Shown in pieces: positions 1 to 8,242 of a DNA stretch of 25,956 nucleotides. The DNA comes from an uncultured Muribaculaceae bacterium (GTDB lineage: Bacteria > Bacteroidota > Bacteroidia > Bacteroidales > Muribaculaceae), in the NCBI GenBank assembly GCA_910586595.1, contig CAJUJB010000039.1:1-25956 (forward strand). The letters are read 5' to 3'. Within the stretch, counting starts at the first letter, position 1; every line of letters begins with the position of its first letter. The notes under the pieces are model-generated. The model had not been told where the DNA came from. It did no database searches and was given only the letters and a program-made list of their open reading frames with translations. The position numbers and the translations under genes are program-made.

Positions 1-57
1 AAGCTCATCCAGAGCTACACCGGCGTAGTCAACAAAATGGTCTGGCGTAAATTCTGA
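1..57 (+). CDS. C-terminal end of an upstream gene (partial)
   Basis: Frame 1 is open from the first base and ends at TGA 55-57. It encodes the last 18 residues of a protein ending in VVNKMVWRKF. The codons (ctc, atc, gtc, ggc) are richer in G+C than those of the next genes, so this tail belongs to more typical chromosomal sequence or to a conserved gene at the left edge of the polysaccharide locus. Too little is visible to name a family. It is followed by only 27 bases before the next start, which suggests co-transcription with the locus. Confidence 0.5.
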   Translation, partial: KLIQSYTGVVNKMVWRKF

Positions 58-84
58 TTACATACCTCATTTGTACTCGCTTGA

Positions 85-1002
85 ATGGGAGATTTTATAA
101 GCAAATTTCAAACACCAGTCTTTAATATTTGTGTAGGTATTTTAGAGGGGGAACCTATTTTTAATCTTGATGATCTCAAGATTGAGAAATTGATTCTTTC
201 ATCTAAAAACTTTTTAGCGTTAAATCCCATAGTCATTGAGGCAGACCCATTCCTTTTTGTAAAAGATGATACTCTGTATCTCTTCTATGAAGAACAAAGA
301 GGCAACAAAGGAAAAGGGATATTAAAAATGACTTCGACTCAGGATTTAAAGACATGGACAACGGATGTTGTCATATTGGAAGAGCCATTTCATCTCTCTT
401 ATCCGAATGTGTTCGAGTATGATGGCCGAATATATATGATGCCAGAAAGTGGTCATAATAATGATATTCGTCTATATGAAATGGCTGAGGATATGCGTTC
501 TTGCCGTTTTGTCAAATCATTGATTGAGGGAGCAAACTTTGTTGACAGCACAATCTTTAGGCATGACAATGTGAACTACCTCTTCACTTCGGTATATAAA
601 GGAAACAGCCAATATGAAGCAAGAATATACATTGGCGATGACAATCTCGATAACTGGCATCAACACCCCCAATCCCCTTTTTCAATACAAAATAAAGATG
701 CACGATGCGGAGGCTCCATCATTAATGATGGTAGAACTTTTTATCGGATTGCACAAGACTGTTCGGGTAATTACGGGGGCGGTTTAAATGCATATAGTAT
801 TGACGAACTAACCACAGTATCGTACAAGGAAACCTTTTCATGTAAATTGATGCCAAGTAGGATTTACAGAAATGGTGGTCATCAGTTTTCGATAGTTAAA
901 TTTAGAGATAAACTCGTTGTTACAATTGATTATCTGACCAAGAGCATCTTTGTAAAAGATATGGTCGCAAGACTGTGCTCAAAATTGACTTTAAATAATT
1001 GA
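85..1002 (+). CDS. GINT1 N-terminal-domain-like beta-propeller protein of polysaccharide locus
   Basis: The 305-residue protein resembles the N-terminal domain of glucosamine inositolphosphorylceramide transferase 1, a GH43-like beta-propeller fold. Repeated blade motifs are visible: EADPFLF with LFYEE (residues 52-70), HLSYPNVFEYDGRIYMMPES (103-122), DSTIF and NYLFTS (154-169) and GGSIINDGRTFYRIAQD (209-225). Bacterial members with only this domain commonly sit in O-antigen and capsule loci, and their reaction is not established. It has no signal peptide or membrane segment, so it probably acts in the cytoplasm on sugar substrates. The ATG at 85 is the first possible start, because an in-frame TGA lies directly before it. 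The following acetyltransferase begins within 6 bases of its stop. A sugar transferase or modifying role is inference; the fold assignment is fairly secure. Confidence 0.7.
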   Translation: MGDFISKFQTPVFNICVGILEGEPIFNLDDLKIEKLILSSKNFLALNPIVIEADPFLFVKDDTLYLFYEEQRGNKGKGILKMTSTQDLKTWTTDVVILEEPFHLSYPNVFEYDGRIYMMPESGHNNDIRLYEMAEDMRSCRFVKSLIEGANFVDSTIFRHDNVNYLFTSVYKGNSQYEARIYIGDDNLDNWHQHPQSPFSIQNKDARCGGSIINDGRTFYRIAQDCSGNYGGGLNAYSIDELTTVSYKETFSCKLMPSRIYRNGGHQFSIVKFRDKLVVTIDYLTKSIFVKDMVARLCSKLTLNN

Positions 1003-1007
1003 ATCAT

Positions 1008-1544
1008 ATGAAGCTAAGCTCTATAAAGGATTCCAGCATCTTATTGCCTGCTAAGAAACTTATTTATTGGTATAGGGCCCATAAATTGCGTAAGTATTAT
1101 AAATGGATGCTTAAGCAGAAAAATATGGTTGATCCAGCGCAAGATAAGCGCCCTAAATACTGGCTTAAATGCGGAGTTAAATCTTCGGGTAATTTTAGAG
1201 TTGGATATGGTGTATATTTTGATGCTATAAATGCCAATAGAATTACCATTGAAGATGGAGTTTGGATTGCGGCAGAGTGTTTATTTTTATGTCACCGTCG
1301 AATAGTTACTGACTATAGAATAGGTGATGATTATAATGCATTGCCATATAAAGTTGAGCCGATTACATTGAAAAAAGGATGCTGCATAGGAATGCGTAGC
1401 ATAGTTATGCCAGGCGTAACAATTGGAGAAGGGGCTATTGTTGGAACTGGATCTGTAGTGACAAAAGATATACCGCCATATTGTATAGCCGTGGGGGCCC
1501 CTGCAAAACCTGTCAAATTTTTTGATTCACGGCTACAGAAGTAA
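1008..1544 (+). CDS. Left-handed beta-helix (hexapeptide) acyltransferase
   Basis: A 178-residue protein of the LacA/CatB/WbbJ type, which normally moves an acetyl group from acetyl-CoA to a sugar hydroxyl or amino group. Imperfect hexapeptide repeats run from about residue 65 to 155 (ITIEDGVWIA, then ITLKKGCCIGMRSIVMPGVTIGEGAIVGTGSVV). They are followed by the usual closing signature of these enzymes, IAVGAPAKPVK. His96 in LFLCHRR is the likely counterpart of the catalytic histidine. An upstream TTG at 999 is in frame, but the ATG at 1008 is the more natural start and leaves 5 bases after the previous stop. It probably O-acetylates one sugar of the repeat unit or makes an N-acetylated sugar; the substrate cannot be read from sequence. 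Confidence 0.85.
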   Translation: MKLSSIKDSSILLPAKKLIYWYRAHKLRKYYKWMLKQKNMVDPAQDKRPKYWLKCGVKSSGNFRVGYGVYFDAINANRITIEDGVWIAAECLFLCHRRIVTDYRIGDDYNALPYKVEPITLKKGCCIGMRSIVMPGVTIGEGAIVGTGSVVTKDIPPYCIAVGAPAKPVKFFDSRLQK

Positions 1545-1567
1545 TTTTTTCATAAGGAAATTATTTG

Positions 1568-2998
1568 ATGGCGGGAAGAGTAATAAATGGCGTAAGTTGG
1601 AGCGCTATCCAGCAATTTTCTACGCAAATTGTTCAATTTGTTGTAACTATTGTTATCGCAAAAATACTAACGCCAAATGAATTTGGCGTTGTGGCTGCAT
1701 CAATGATAGTCCTTACAATTTTACAGGTCATTAATGAGACTGGGTTTGGTGCCGCATTGATGCAAAAGTTAGATAGAGATGAAACAGATTTTTTTAGTGT
1801 ATTCATACTAAATGTTGCTATGGGTATAGTATTATATCTGTTCATCGTATTCACGGCACCACTTTGGGCGTCGGTTTTTAAAACACCTCAATTAGAGACG
1901 GTAATAAAATTCCTGGGCTTGAATCTTATAATCAATTCATTGGTTGTAGTACAGCGCACCAAATTGTTTATTAATGTAGATTTTAAGACATATACAAAAG
2001 CATCAGTGGCAGCCGCCGTAGTATCTGGCGGAATAGGTATTTATATGGCATACAATGGCTGTGGCGTTTACGCGCTGGTTGCCCAATCTCTCATTATGTC
2101 TTTACTATCAACACTATTGATATGGTTGATGGTTAAGTGGATCCCGAGAGGCCCGTTCTCTTTTAAAAGAATAAAGAGTCTTTTTAATTATGCATATAAG
2201 TTGATTCTTGCAAGGTTAATCAATACAGTATTTAATGAAATATTTGCATCTGTCATAGCCGTAGTCTTTAATCCTGCTCAGTTGGCTCTATATAACAGGT
2301 CAAATAGCTTTCTTTCAATGACCTCCTCAAACGTAGTCCAAATAGTTCAACGAGTGTCAATCCCATTGATGTGCGAAAAGCAAAACTCAGAGAGTGAACT
2401 GCGTGATATATTACTAAAATTTATTAGCAATACAGCTCTTATAATTTTACCTCTAATCACTCTTCTGTTTGTGCTTGCACGACCCCTAATATTATGTCTT
2501 CTTAATGAGAACTGGATTGGGTGTATTGGTATTTTACAAATAATATCTATCTCAGGTATTTTTTATAGCATAAGCGCATTTAATATGAACATATTTAATG
2601 CAACAGGAAGAACCGACTTAGCCCTCAGGTGTGAAGTGTTTAAGAAAGTAATTTCTATATGTATTATAGCTATTGCTGTAGTATTTAAAAATTTTGATGC
2701 TTTGATATGGAGCTGCACCATAACTGCTCTCATTGAATGTTATATAAACATTAGATATACTTACTCTCAAGTTCATACCTCGTTTTGGACTCAAATTAAG
2801 GAGATATATAAAACTGCATTGTGCGCAGTTACGATGGGGATAATTGTCTATGCTGGAACACTACTCATTCCCAATATTTATGTACAACTGTTTGTACTCG
2901 GAGCAATCGGCGTAATTATATATGCAATCCTTTGCTTTATCTTCAATGTGAGCAATATCAGGCAGACAGCCTGTCTTATATTGAATAGCGCTCGATGA
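1568..2998 (+). CDS. wzx: Polysaccharide repeat-unit flippase (Wzx-like, WzxC branch)
   Basis: A 476-residue, strongly hydrophobic protein of the MOP flippase superfamily, which moves lipid-linked oligosaccharide repeat units across the inner membrane. The N-terminus (GVSWSAIQQFSTQIVQFVVTIV, then LTPNEFGVVAASMIVL and ETGFGAALMQK, residues 8-83) is typical of the WzxC/lipopolysaccharide biosynthesis protein family. About 12 to 14 membrane segments follow to the C-terminus, as expected. The ATG at 1568 is preferred over the adjacent TTG at 1565. It stands 23 bases after the acetyltransferase and 55 bases before the Wzy-like polymerase. This pairing of flippase and polymerase points to a Wzx/Wzy-dependent pathway rather than an ABC-transporter pathway. 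Confidence 0.9.
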   Translation: MAGRVINGVSWSAIQQFSTQIVQFVVTIVIAKILTPNEFGVVAASMIVLTILQVINETGFGAALMQKLDRDETDFFSVFILNVAMGIVLYLFIVFTAPLWASVFKTPQLETVIKFLGLNLIINSLVVVQRTKLFINVDFKTYTKASVAAAVVSGGIGIYMAYNGCGVYALVAQSLIMSLLSTLLIWLMVKWIPRGPFSFKRIKSLFNYAYKLILARLINTVFNEIFASVIAVVFNPAQLALYNRSNSFLSMTSSNVVQIVQRVSIPLMCEKQNSESELRDILLKFISNTALIILPLITLLFVLARPLILCLLNENWIGCIGILQIISISGIFYSISAFNMNIFNATGRTDLALRCEVFKKVISICIIAIAVVFKNFDALIWSCTITALIECYINIRYTYSQVHTSFWTQIKEIYKTALCAVTMGIIVYAGTLLIPNIYVQLFVLGAIGVIIYAILCFIFNVSNIRQTACLILNSAR

Positions 2999-3053
2999 TA
3001 GACTTGGATTCCAACGATTTTTCATCTATAATTATTAGCTCCTCATTCTTTCT

Positions 3054-4427
3054 ATGGTTGTAAGCATTATATTGTTATTGGTCATCTACATAACAGGACT
3101 GACATGCCCAGAATGTCTTGTTGATAGAATAACTCAGTTCTTCGCAATCACCTCAGCTCTCTATATATTGTTGACATACGTTTATCTAAATAGGTATCGG
3201 AAGAAGCAGCTTTTTTGCTTTGAGCTAATTTTTGGAATTTCATTTTTCATGTCGACACTTTCTCTACCGTATGTACTAAGTATAATAGACGATTGGCATG
3301 CCAGGATATTCGTTAAGAGCGAAATAGTACAAGTGAAGGCTTATTTGATTTGTTTTATTGGATATTTGTGTTATATGCTTGGGTTGGTATTAAATAACCA
3401 AAAGCCACAATACCGCTCTCATAATCGTAAAATAGACTATATATTCACAAGTCGCAGTGTACAAATAGCCAATTCTTTTACACTGCTCACCATTATACTT
3501 TTTTATGGTATGGGGGGAAGTTCTCTTATTACGTTGTATTCCAATCAAGGTTCAGATTTAAGCATGAGACTCGGAAGCTGGGGTGAATTTATGCAATACG
3601 CAATGTGCTTCTATACAGTTTCAATCATGGTAAATTTGCTCTCTGAAAAAGTAGAAAAATCATCGATAATTAGATTTTTAAGATCACTCCCGGTTCTATT
3701 CTATTTAAATACAGCACTATTGGTTATACCTTTAGTCATCTCAGGGTATCGTTCAAATGCGGTACAGTTGGTCATCCCTATGATATTGATGTATAGTTTG
3801 GCTATTAAGAAATTAAGCTTTAAAAAAATTGTACTGATGATTGTGAGTGGTTATCTAGTATTGTTTGTAATTGGCATGACACGCACTGGTGGTCACATTG
3901 AAGAGGGCTCTTTTGATTCTTATGCTGTAATCCAAGATTTCGTTTCAGCTAATGCTGCAAATACGTTCTTTGTAGATTATGTTGATGAGCATGGCTCGAC
4001 TGGAGGAGGCAACATGATATTGAAGATGGCTGCCATAGTACCATTTATGCAGAGTTTTATTGTAGCTATCTTTGGAAAAAACTCATTCCCTCAGGATTCG
4101 TCTTCTGTTTTTACCCTTACGTTTTATAATCCTGGTGAGGGTGGATTAGGAACATCGCTTATCGGTGATCTGTACTATTCTTTGGGTCTAATTGGTACTA
4201 TGGCTCTAATGTTCATTCTTGGCAGGATTATTTACATAATAAACAAAAAGCAAAGCCTGTACACGACTCTAATACTATTAATATTAACTGGTAACGCCAT
4301 TTTTGCTGCAAGAGTAGAGTACTTCTATATTGTTCGATTCATCACATACGCGGTTATCTTTTTATATATTGTTTTACGTTTTGGGCAGCCGGTGAAACGA
4401 CGTGCAAAATCTTTAGCATCATCATAA
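3054..4427 (+). CDS. wzy: O-antigen/capsule repeat-unit polymerase (Wzy-like)
   Basis: A 457-residue integral membrane protein with about 11-12 hydrophobic segments. It also has a long, less hydrophobic loop around residues 275-345 (from TRTGG through FPQDSSS), the usual place of the periplasmic catalytic loop in oligosaccharide polymerases. The short motif SGYRSN (residues 228-233) and the stretch GLGTSLIGDLYYSLGLIG (residues 362-379) match the pattern seen in Wzy-type proteins. Wzy joins flipped, lipid-linked repeat units at the periplasmic face. Sequence conservation in this family is poor, so the assignment rests on topology, motifs and its place directly after Wzx. Its stop is followed by the longest gap inside the AT-rich part of the locus (272 bases). 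Confidence 0.8.
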   Translation: MVVSIILLLVIYITGLTCPECLVDRITQFFAITSALYILLTYVYLNRYRKKQLFCFELIFGISFFMSTLSLPYVLSIIDDWHARIFVKSEIVQVKAYLICFIGYLCYMLGLVLNNQKPQYRSHNRKIDYIFTSRSVQIANSFTLLTIILFYGMGGSSLITLYSNQGSDLSMRLGSWGEFMQYAMCFYTVSIMVNLLSEKVEKSSIIRFLRSLPVLFYLNTALLVIPLVISGYRSNAVQLVIPMILMYSLAIKKLSFKKIVLMIVSGYLVLFVIGMTRTGGHIEEGSFDSYAVIQDFVSANAANTFFVDYVDEHGSTGGGNMILKMAAIVPFMQSFIVAIFGKNSFPQDSSSVFTLTFYNPGEGGLGTSLIGDLYYSLGLIGTMALMFILGRIIYIINKKQSLYTTLILLILTGNAIFAARVEYFYIVRFITYAVIFLYIVLRFGQPVKRRAKSLASS

Positions 4428-4441
4428 ATATGACTTGTAAT

Positions 4442-4549
4442 TTATTGCAATAAAAGAAACATGAAAGATGTGTCTCTAATAACTGATTTAATACATTCAA
4501 TGCCTTTCGCTGTCCATGTTTCTCGCGTCCTCGGTATTAACGCCATCAT
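4442..4549 (-). CDS. Possible small or relic ORF of 35 codons, unrecognised
   Basis: In the 272-base gap after wzy, the minus strand holds ATG at 4549-4547, a second ATG directly after, and stop TAA at 4444-4442. The peptide begins MMALIPRTRETW and ends SFMFLLLQ. An AGAGGAAAC stretch lies just before the start and could serve as a ribosome binding site. I do not recognise it. The part near the start has higher G+C than the surrounding AT-rich sequence. It may be a small gene, the remains of a gene lost when the locus was rearranged, or chance. It points against all neighbouring genes. Confidence 0.25.
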   Translation of the reverse strand: MMALIPRTRETWTAKGIECIKSVIRDTSFMFLLLQ

Positions 4550-4699
4550 GTTTCCTCTTTAAATTGCAAAATTGATTCGAACTAATCATTAAAACATTTA
4601 TTCAGGGTGCTTAACACTTTGTTGAATGTATCTTCACTAATAGATAAATAGTTGAAATAATACACAAGATATAATTGAAAGATTCAACTTCATATAAGC

Positions 4700-5866
4700 A
4701 TGAAACGTATTTTATTTGTAGTAACATATTTCGATTGCGGAGGAACGTGTCGTGCATTACAGAACATGCTCAACATTATAAACCCAGAAGAATTTCAAAT
4801 TGATGTCTTTGGGTTTGTTGAATCTGGAATGTATGAAAAAGGTCTATTTAAAAATTGCCATATTATACCTGAATGTAAAGCGTTAAGTTATTCATTCCAG
4901 CGATATTCATCTACAACTGGTTTGAACAGATACGCTGCCGCACTTTCAAAAATAGTCAATCGCCTATCAAAAAATAAATATAATAATTGGCTATTGCGGA
5001 GGATTGCTAACAAAATCGTTTCTAAGGGAGATTATGACATGGTCGTCGCCTTCAGCGAAGGTATCGTAACTGCATTTCTTTCATATGTTGAACATCCCAA
5101 TAAGGTGGCTTGGATTCATTGCGATTACGCTAGTTACCATCAATTAGCCGGCTGTCCAAATGAGGTGAGTATTTATTCCTCTTACAAATCAATTGTATGT
5201 GTGTCTGAATTTACAAAATCTTCATTCGTCAGAATTTACCCAACATTAAAAGACAAGACGTATTCGATTTATAATGTCTTAGACGACAACATGATGAAAA
5301 CGCAGTCGAAGATGGCTCTACCTAACGATATTAGCTTTGATCCAGAGTTTTTCAATATTGTATCTATAGGCCGTCTTGACCCGGTAAAGCGAATGTCAAT
5401 AATTCCGGCGATAGCAAACCACCTCGTTAATAAAGGGGATAAAATAAGATGGTTGGTTATCGGGCCAAAAGGAGGCACAGATAAAGAATATGCAGAGCTA
5501 ACGGACGGCATTAGGAAATTCAACCTCGGGGAACATGTTCTCTATCTTGGCATGCAGAGCAATCCCTATCCATTTATTAAGAATGCAGATCTGCTTGTCA
5601 ATACCTCAATTTCTGAAGCTTGTCCTTATGTAATCAATGAGGCAAAAATATTAGGAACTCCGATCGTATGTACAGATTTTGGTTCTGCTAAAGAATTTAT
5701 TGATTCCGGAAGCACTGGTTTAATTTCGCCTATAGGCGATATGGCTGAAGCTATCCATCAATATATAAATAATGCAGAAATCAGAAATAATATCAAGAAT
5801 AACCTTAACGGTTTCAAATATGACAATGAAAGCATAATTGAACAATTCAAACAATTGTCAAAATAA
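4700..5866 (+). CDS. Glycosyltransferase family 4 (GT-B)
   Basis: A 388-residue cytoplasmic GT-B enzyme with retaining GT4 features. A glycine-rich loop near the N-terminus (FDCGGTCRAL, residues 11-20) replaces the usual GGAER. The second Rossmann half starts at NIVSIGRLDPVKR (219-231), and the donor-binding E-x7-E motif is Glu306 and Glu314 in SEACPYVINEA. YLGMQSNPYPFIKNADLLV (282-300) is also typical. It adds one sugar of the repeat unit from a nucleotide sugar; donor and acceptor cannot be told. It starts a run of closely packed glycosyltransferase genes, and the next gene begins 7 bases after its stop. A 272-base gap lies before it, but I see no clear TAnnTTTG promoter there. Confidence 0.88.
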   Translation: MKRILFVVTYFDCGGTCRALQNMLNIINPEEFQIDVFGFVESGMYEKGLFKNCHIIPECKALSYSFQRYSSTTGLNRYAAALSKIVNRLSKNKYNNWLLRRIANKIVSKGDYDMVVAFSEGIVTAFLSYVEHPNKVAWIHCDYASYHQLAGCPNEVSIYSSYKSIVCVSEFTKSSFVRIYPTLKDKTYSIYNVLDDNMMKTQSKMALPNDISFDPEFFNIVSIGRLDPVKRMSIIPAIANHLVNKGDKIRWLVIGPKGGTDKEYAELTDGIRKFNLGEHVLYLGMQSNPYPFIKNADLLVNTSISEACPYVINEAKILGTPIVCTDFGSAKEFIDSGSTGLISPIGDMAEAIHQYINNAEIRNNIKNNLNGFKYDNESIIEQFKQLSK

Positions 5867-5873
5867 AGACTCT

Positions 5874-7073
5874 ATGAGATTTCTATACACCGGCTATTTT
5901 AGATTTCCGAATGGTGATGCGGCAGCCTCGCGTGTATTAAATAATGCTCGTATTCTGCGCGATTTAGGTCATGACGTATTTGTAGTAAGCTTTGGCGGGG
6001 CTCCAAGAACAGAAGACTTGACAGAATCTGGTTATGAGTATGATGGAATCAAATACATCAATACTAATGACATTGATACACATACCATTAAGGAACGATT
6101 GCTGAGGTATGTTGCTCCAGCCCCCAAAGCAATGAAAATAATCAGCGAGCAGATTGGCGAAATAGATGGAATAATATCATACAATCCTACTGCAGCATTA
6201 AATATCCGACTAAAGAAATTATGCCATCGTAATAGCATTCACTATATCGTAGATTTAACTGAATGGCCGGCTCCTAATGAAATGCCGGGTGGGAAATATT
6301 CCCCTATTTACTGGCAAAGTGAATATAATTTTAAGAGGATACAGAAAAGCATTAGCAACTTTATACCCATAAGCACATATTTGAGGGATTATTACCAACA
6401 AAGCAATCATGTGCTTTTGCCGCCACTTATTGATGTCAATGACAAAAAATGGTCGGTTTTTCAAAATATAACCGACTCACGAATTGCGGATTTTAAAGGG
6501 ATCAGGATTGTATTTGCGGGAACGCCAGCAAAAAAGGATTTATTGGGTAATCTCATTAATTCATTATGTGCAATTCTGCCAGAACATCAGAATTTCCAAT
6601 TAGTAGTGGCTGGGGTAGATTCTGATTCCGGTAAGGCATTCTTCGATGATCCTAACGATTTCGATTGCTTTGCTGATAATTTTGTGTTTTTAGGTAGAAT
6701 ACCTCAGGAGATAGTTCCTTCAATCTATCACATCTCAGATTTTTCAGCAATTATACGTGAACCTTCGAGAAAAAATACAGCGGGATTTCCGACTAAGATG
6801 GCAGAGTCGATGGTCTCTGGTTGCCCAATATTGCTGAACTATACAAGTGATTTAGCACAATATGCAATTGATGGTCAGAATGCTGTTGTGATTCCAGATT
6901 ATACCATAGAAAGTATAAAGGATGGATTAAAACGCATATCACAATTTTCCGAAGAAGAAATTAAACGCATGAAAAATAGTGCTCATGAAATAGGACGAAA
7001 TAAATTTGATTTTAGGAACTATAAGTCTGCAATGACAACTTTTCTAACCAATCTTGTAATAAAGAATAAATAA
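5874..7073 (+). CDS. Glycosyltransferase family 4 (GT-B), second
   Basis: A 399-residue GT-B type glycosyltransferase. The N-terminal loop FPNGDAAASRVLNNARILRDLGHDV (around residues 12-35) is the pattern of GT4 enzymes that bind an acceptor near an A-x-R-x motif. The C-terminal half begins at IRIVFAGTPAKKDLLGNL, and the donor-site motif is AGFPTKMAESMVSGCP (303-318), a variant of the P-x-K-x-x-E-y signature. The TTG at 5838 would extend the protein by 12 residues into the preceding gene. The ATG at 5874 starts directly before the conserved first strand (MRFLYTGYF) and is chosen. It sits 4 bases before the next glycosyltransferase. Sugar specificity is unknown. Confidence 0.87.
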   Translation: MRFLYTGYFRFPNGDAAASRVLNNARILRDLGHDVFVVSFGGAPRTEDLTESGYEYDGIKYINTNDIDTHTIKERLLRYVAPAPKAMKIISEQIGEIDGIISYNPTAALNIRLKKLCHRNSIHYIVDLTEWPAPNEMPGGKYSPIYWQSEYNFKRIQKSISNFIPISTYLRDYYQQSNHVLLPPLIDVNDKKWSVFQNITDSRIADFKGIRIVFAGTPAKKDLLGNLINSLCAILPEHQNFQLVVAGVDSDSGKAFFDDPNDFDCFADNFVFLGRIPQEIVPSIYHISDFSAIIREPSRKNTAGFPTKMAESMVSGCPILLNYTSDLAQYAIDGQNAVVIPDYTIESIKDGLKRISQFSEEEIKRMKNSAHEIGRNKFDFRNYKSAMTTFLTNLVIKNK

Positions 7074-7077
7074 TTAT

Positions 7078-8238
7078 ATGCGAATTTTAATAAACGTCGT
7101 AAATGCGCGAAATGTTGGAGGAGGTCTTCAAGTCGTCCACAATTTTCTGCTTGGTACACAGAAATATAATATCCCGCAAGTAACGTGGTATTATGCAGTC
7201 TCGAAATGCTTGGATGAGGTGTATCTTGATGAAGAGTTCAAGAAAAACGCAGAAGACAGATACTTCGTCTTTCCGAACCAGCCCAATTTTATGGGTAGTT
7301 ATCGTCACGTCAAGCACCAATTGGCTTCATTGGAACAAGATATAGCTCCCGATGTCATATATACAATTTTGGCCCCCAGTTACTTCTCTTTTAAAGGTAA
7401 AGAGGTTATGCGCTTTGTCCATCCATGGGTTGTTACTTCTAATCCATATGCATGGAGTACACTTGGCGGTAAGGCCAAATTAAAAATGAAACTTCATATT
7501 AAGCTGATTAAAACCCTGCTGAAAAAGACTAATTATATCATAACACAGACGGAAGCTGTAAAAAAAGGTCTGATTGAACAATTAGACATGAATGCGGATA
7601 ATATTAGAGTTGTAAATAATGTATTACCCGCAATATATTCTTCCATGGATAATTCACCGCTTCCTCACGATTCCGAGTGGGTAGATATTCCAGCTATTGG
7701 TGGTGGAGAACATAAAAATCTCGATATCATACCGGAAATAATTCATATACTGGAAAACAAATATGGAATTAAGAACTATAGATTCCACATTACATTGCCC
7801 CAATCCTCATCTGTATTACCACTGATAGAAGCTAAAGCAGTTAAATTGTACGTCGCTGATAGAATTGTCAACCATGGAAACATGAAGCAAAATGACTTGG
7901 CTTTATTGTATAGAAAATCTATGATAAGTTTCTTACCATCGGTTCTTGAGGTTTTCTCAGCCAGTACCATAGAGGCGATGTACTTTCAGCTCCCCACAGT
8001 TGCTACGAATCTTTTTTTTAACACTGAAGTTTTTGGAGATGCATGCTTGTACTATACGCCTAAAGACGCCGAAGCTGCTGCCGCCCAAATAGTTAAAGCA
8101 GTTACAAACGAAAGTCTACGGACATCTTTGAAACAGAAGATGACAAAACAGCTTCACAAATTTAATAGCTTTGAAAAATATTTTAGAGATACCGTGGACT
8201 TCTTAATGGAAGTTGGAAAACGAGAAACTAAAGCATAA
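7078..8238 (+). CDS. Glycosyltransferase family 4 (GT-B), third
   Basis: A 386-residue protein with the GT-B architecture. The N-terminal loop NARNVGGGLQVVHNFL (residues 9-24) binds the acceptor side. A mid-protein link is NYIITQTEAVKKGL (152-165). In the donor site Glu291 and Glu299 form the E-x7-E pair in EVFSASTIEAMYF, followed by QLPTVATN. The usual strand that opens the second domain is atypical (VDIPAIGGGEHKNLDIIPEI, 202-221), so this is a divergent GT4 member. The start ATG is 4 bases after the previous stop and the gene ends 4 bases before the GT2 gene, so translation is probably coupled. Donor and linkage are unknown. Confidence 0.85.
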   Translation: MRILINVVNARNVGGGLQVVHNFLLGTQKYNIPQVTWYYAVSKCLDEVYLDEEFKKNAEDRYFVFPNQPNFMGSYRHVKHQLASLEQDIAPDVIYTILAPSYFSFKGKEVMRFVHPWVVTSNPYAWSTLGGKAKLKMKLHIKLIKTLLKKTNYIITQTEAVKKGLIEQLDMNADNIRVVNNVLPAIYSSMDNSPLPHDSEWVDIPAIGGGEHKNLDIIPEIIHILENKYGIKNYRFHITLPQSSSVLPLIEAKAVKLYVADRIVNHGNMKQNDLALLYRKSMISFLPSVLEVFSASTIEAMYFQLPTVATNLFFNTEVFGDACLYYTPKDAEAAAAQIVKAVTNESLRTSLKQKMTKQLHKFNSFEKYFRDTVDFLMEVGKRETKA

Positions 8239-8242
8239 GAAA

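Noticed and set aside
4560..4699. Promoter before the first glycosyltransferase
   Set aside because: The stretch is AT-rich and has partial matches, but no TTTG and TAnnTTTG pair with correct spacing could be found.
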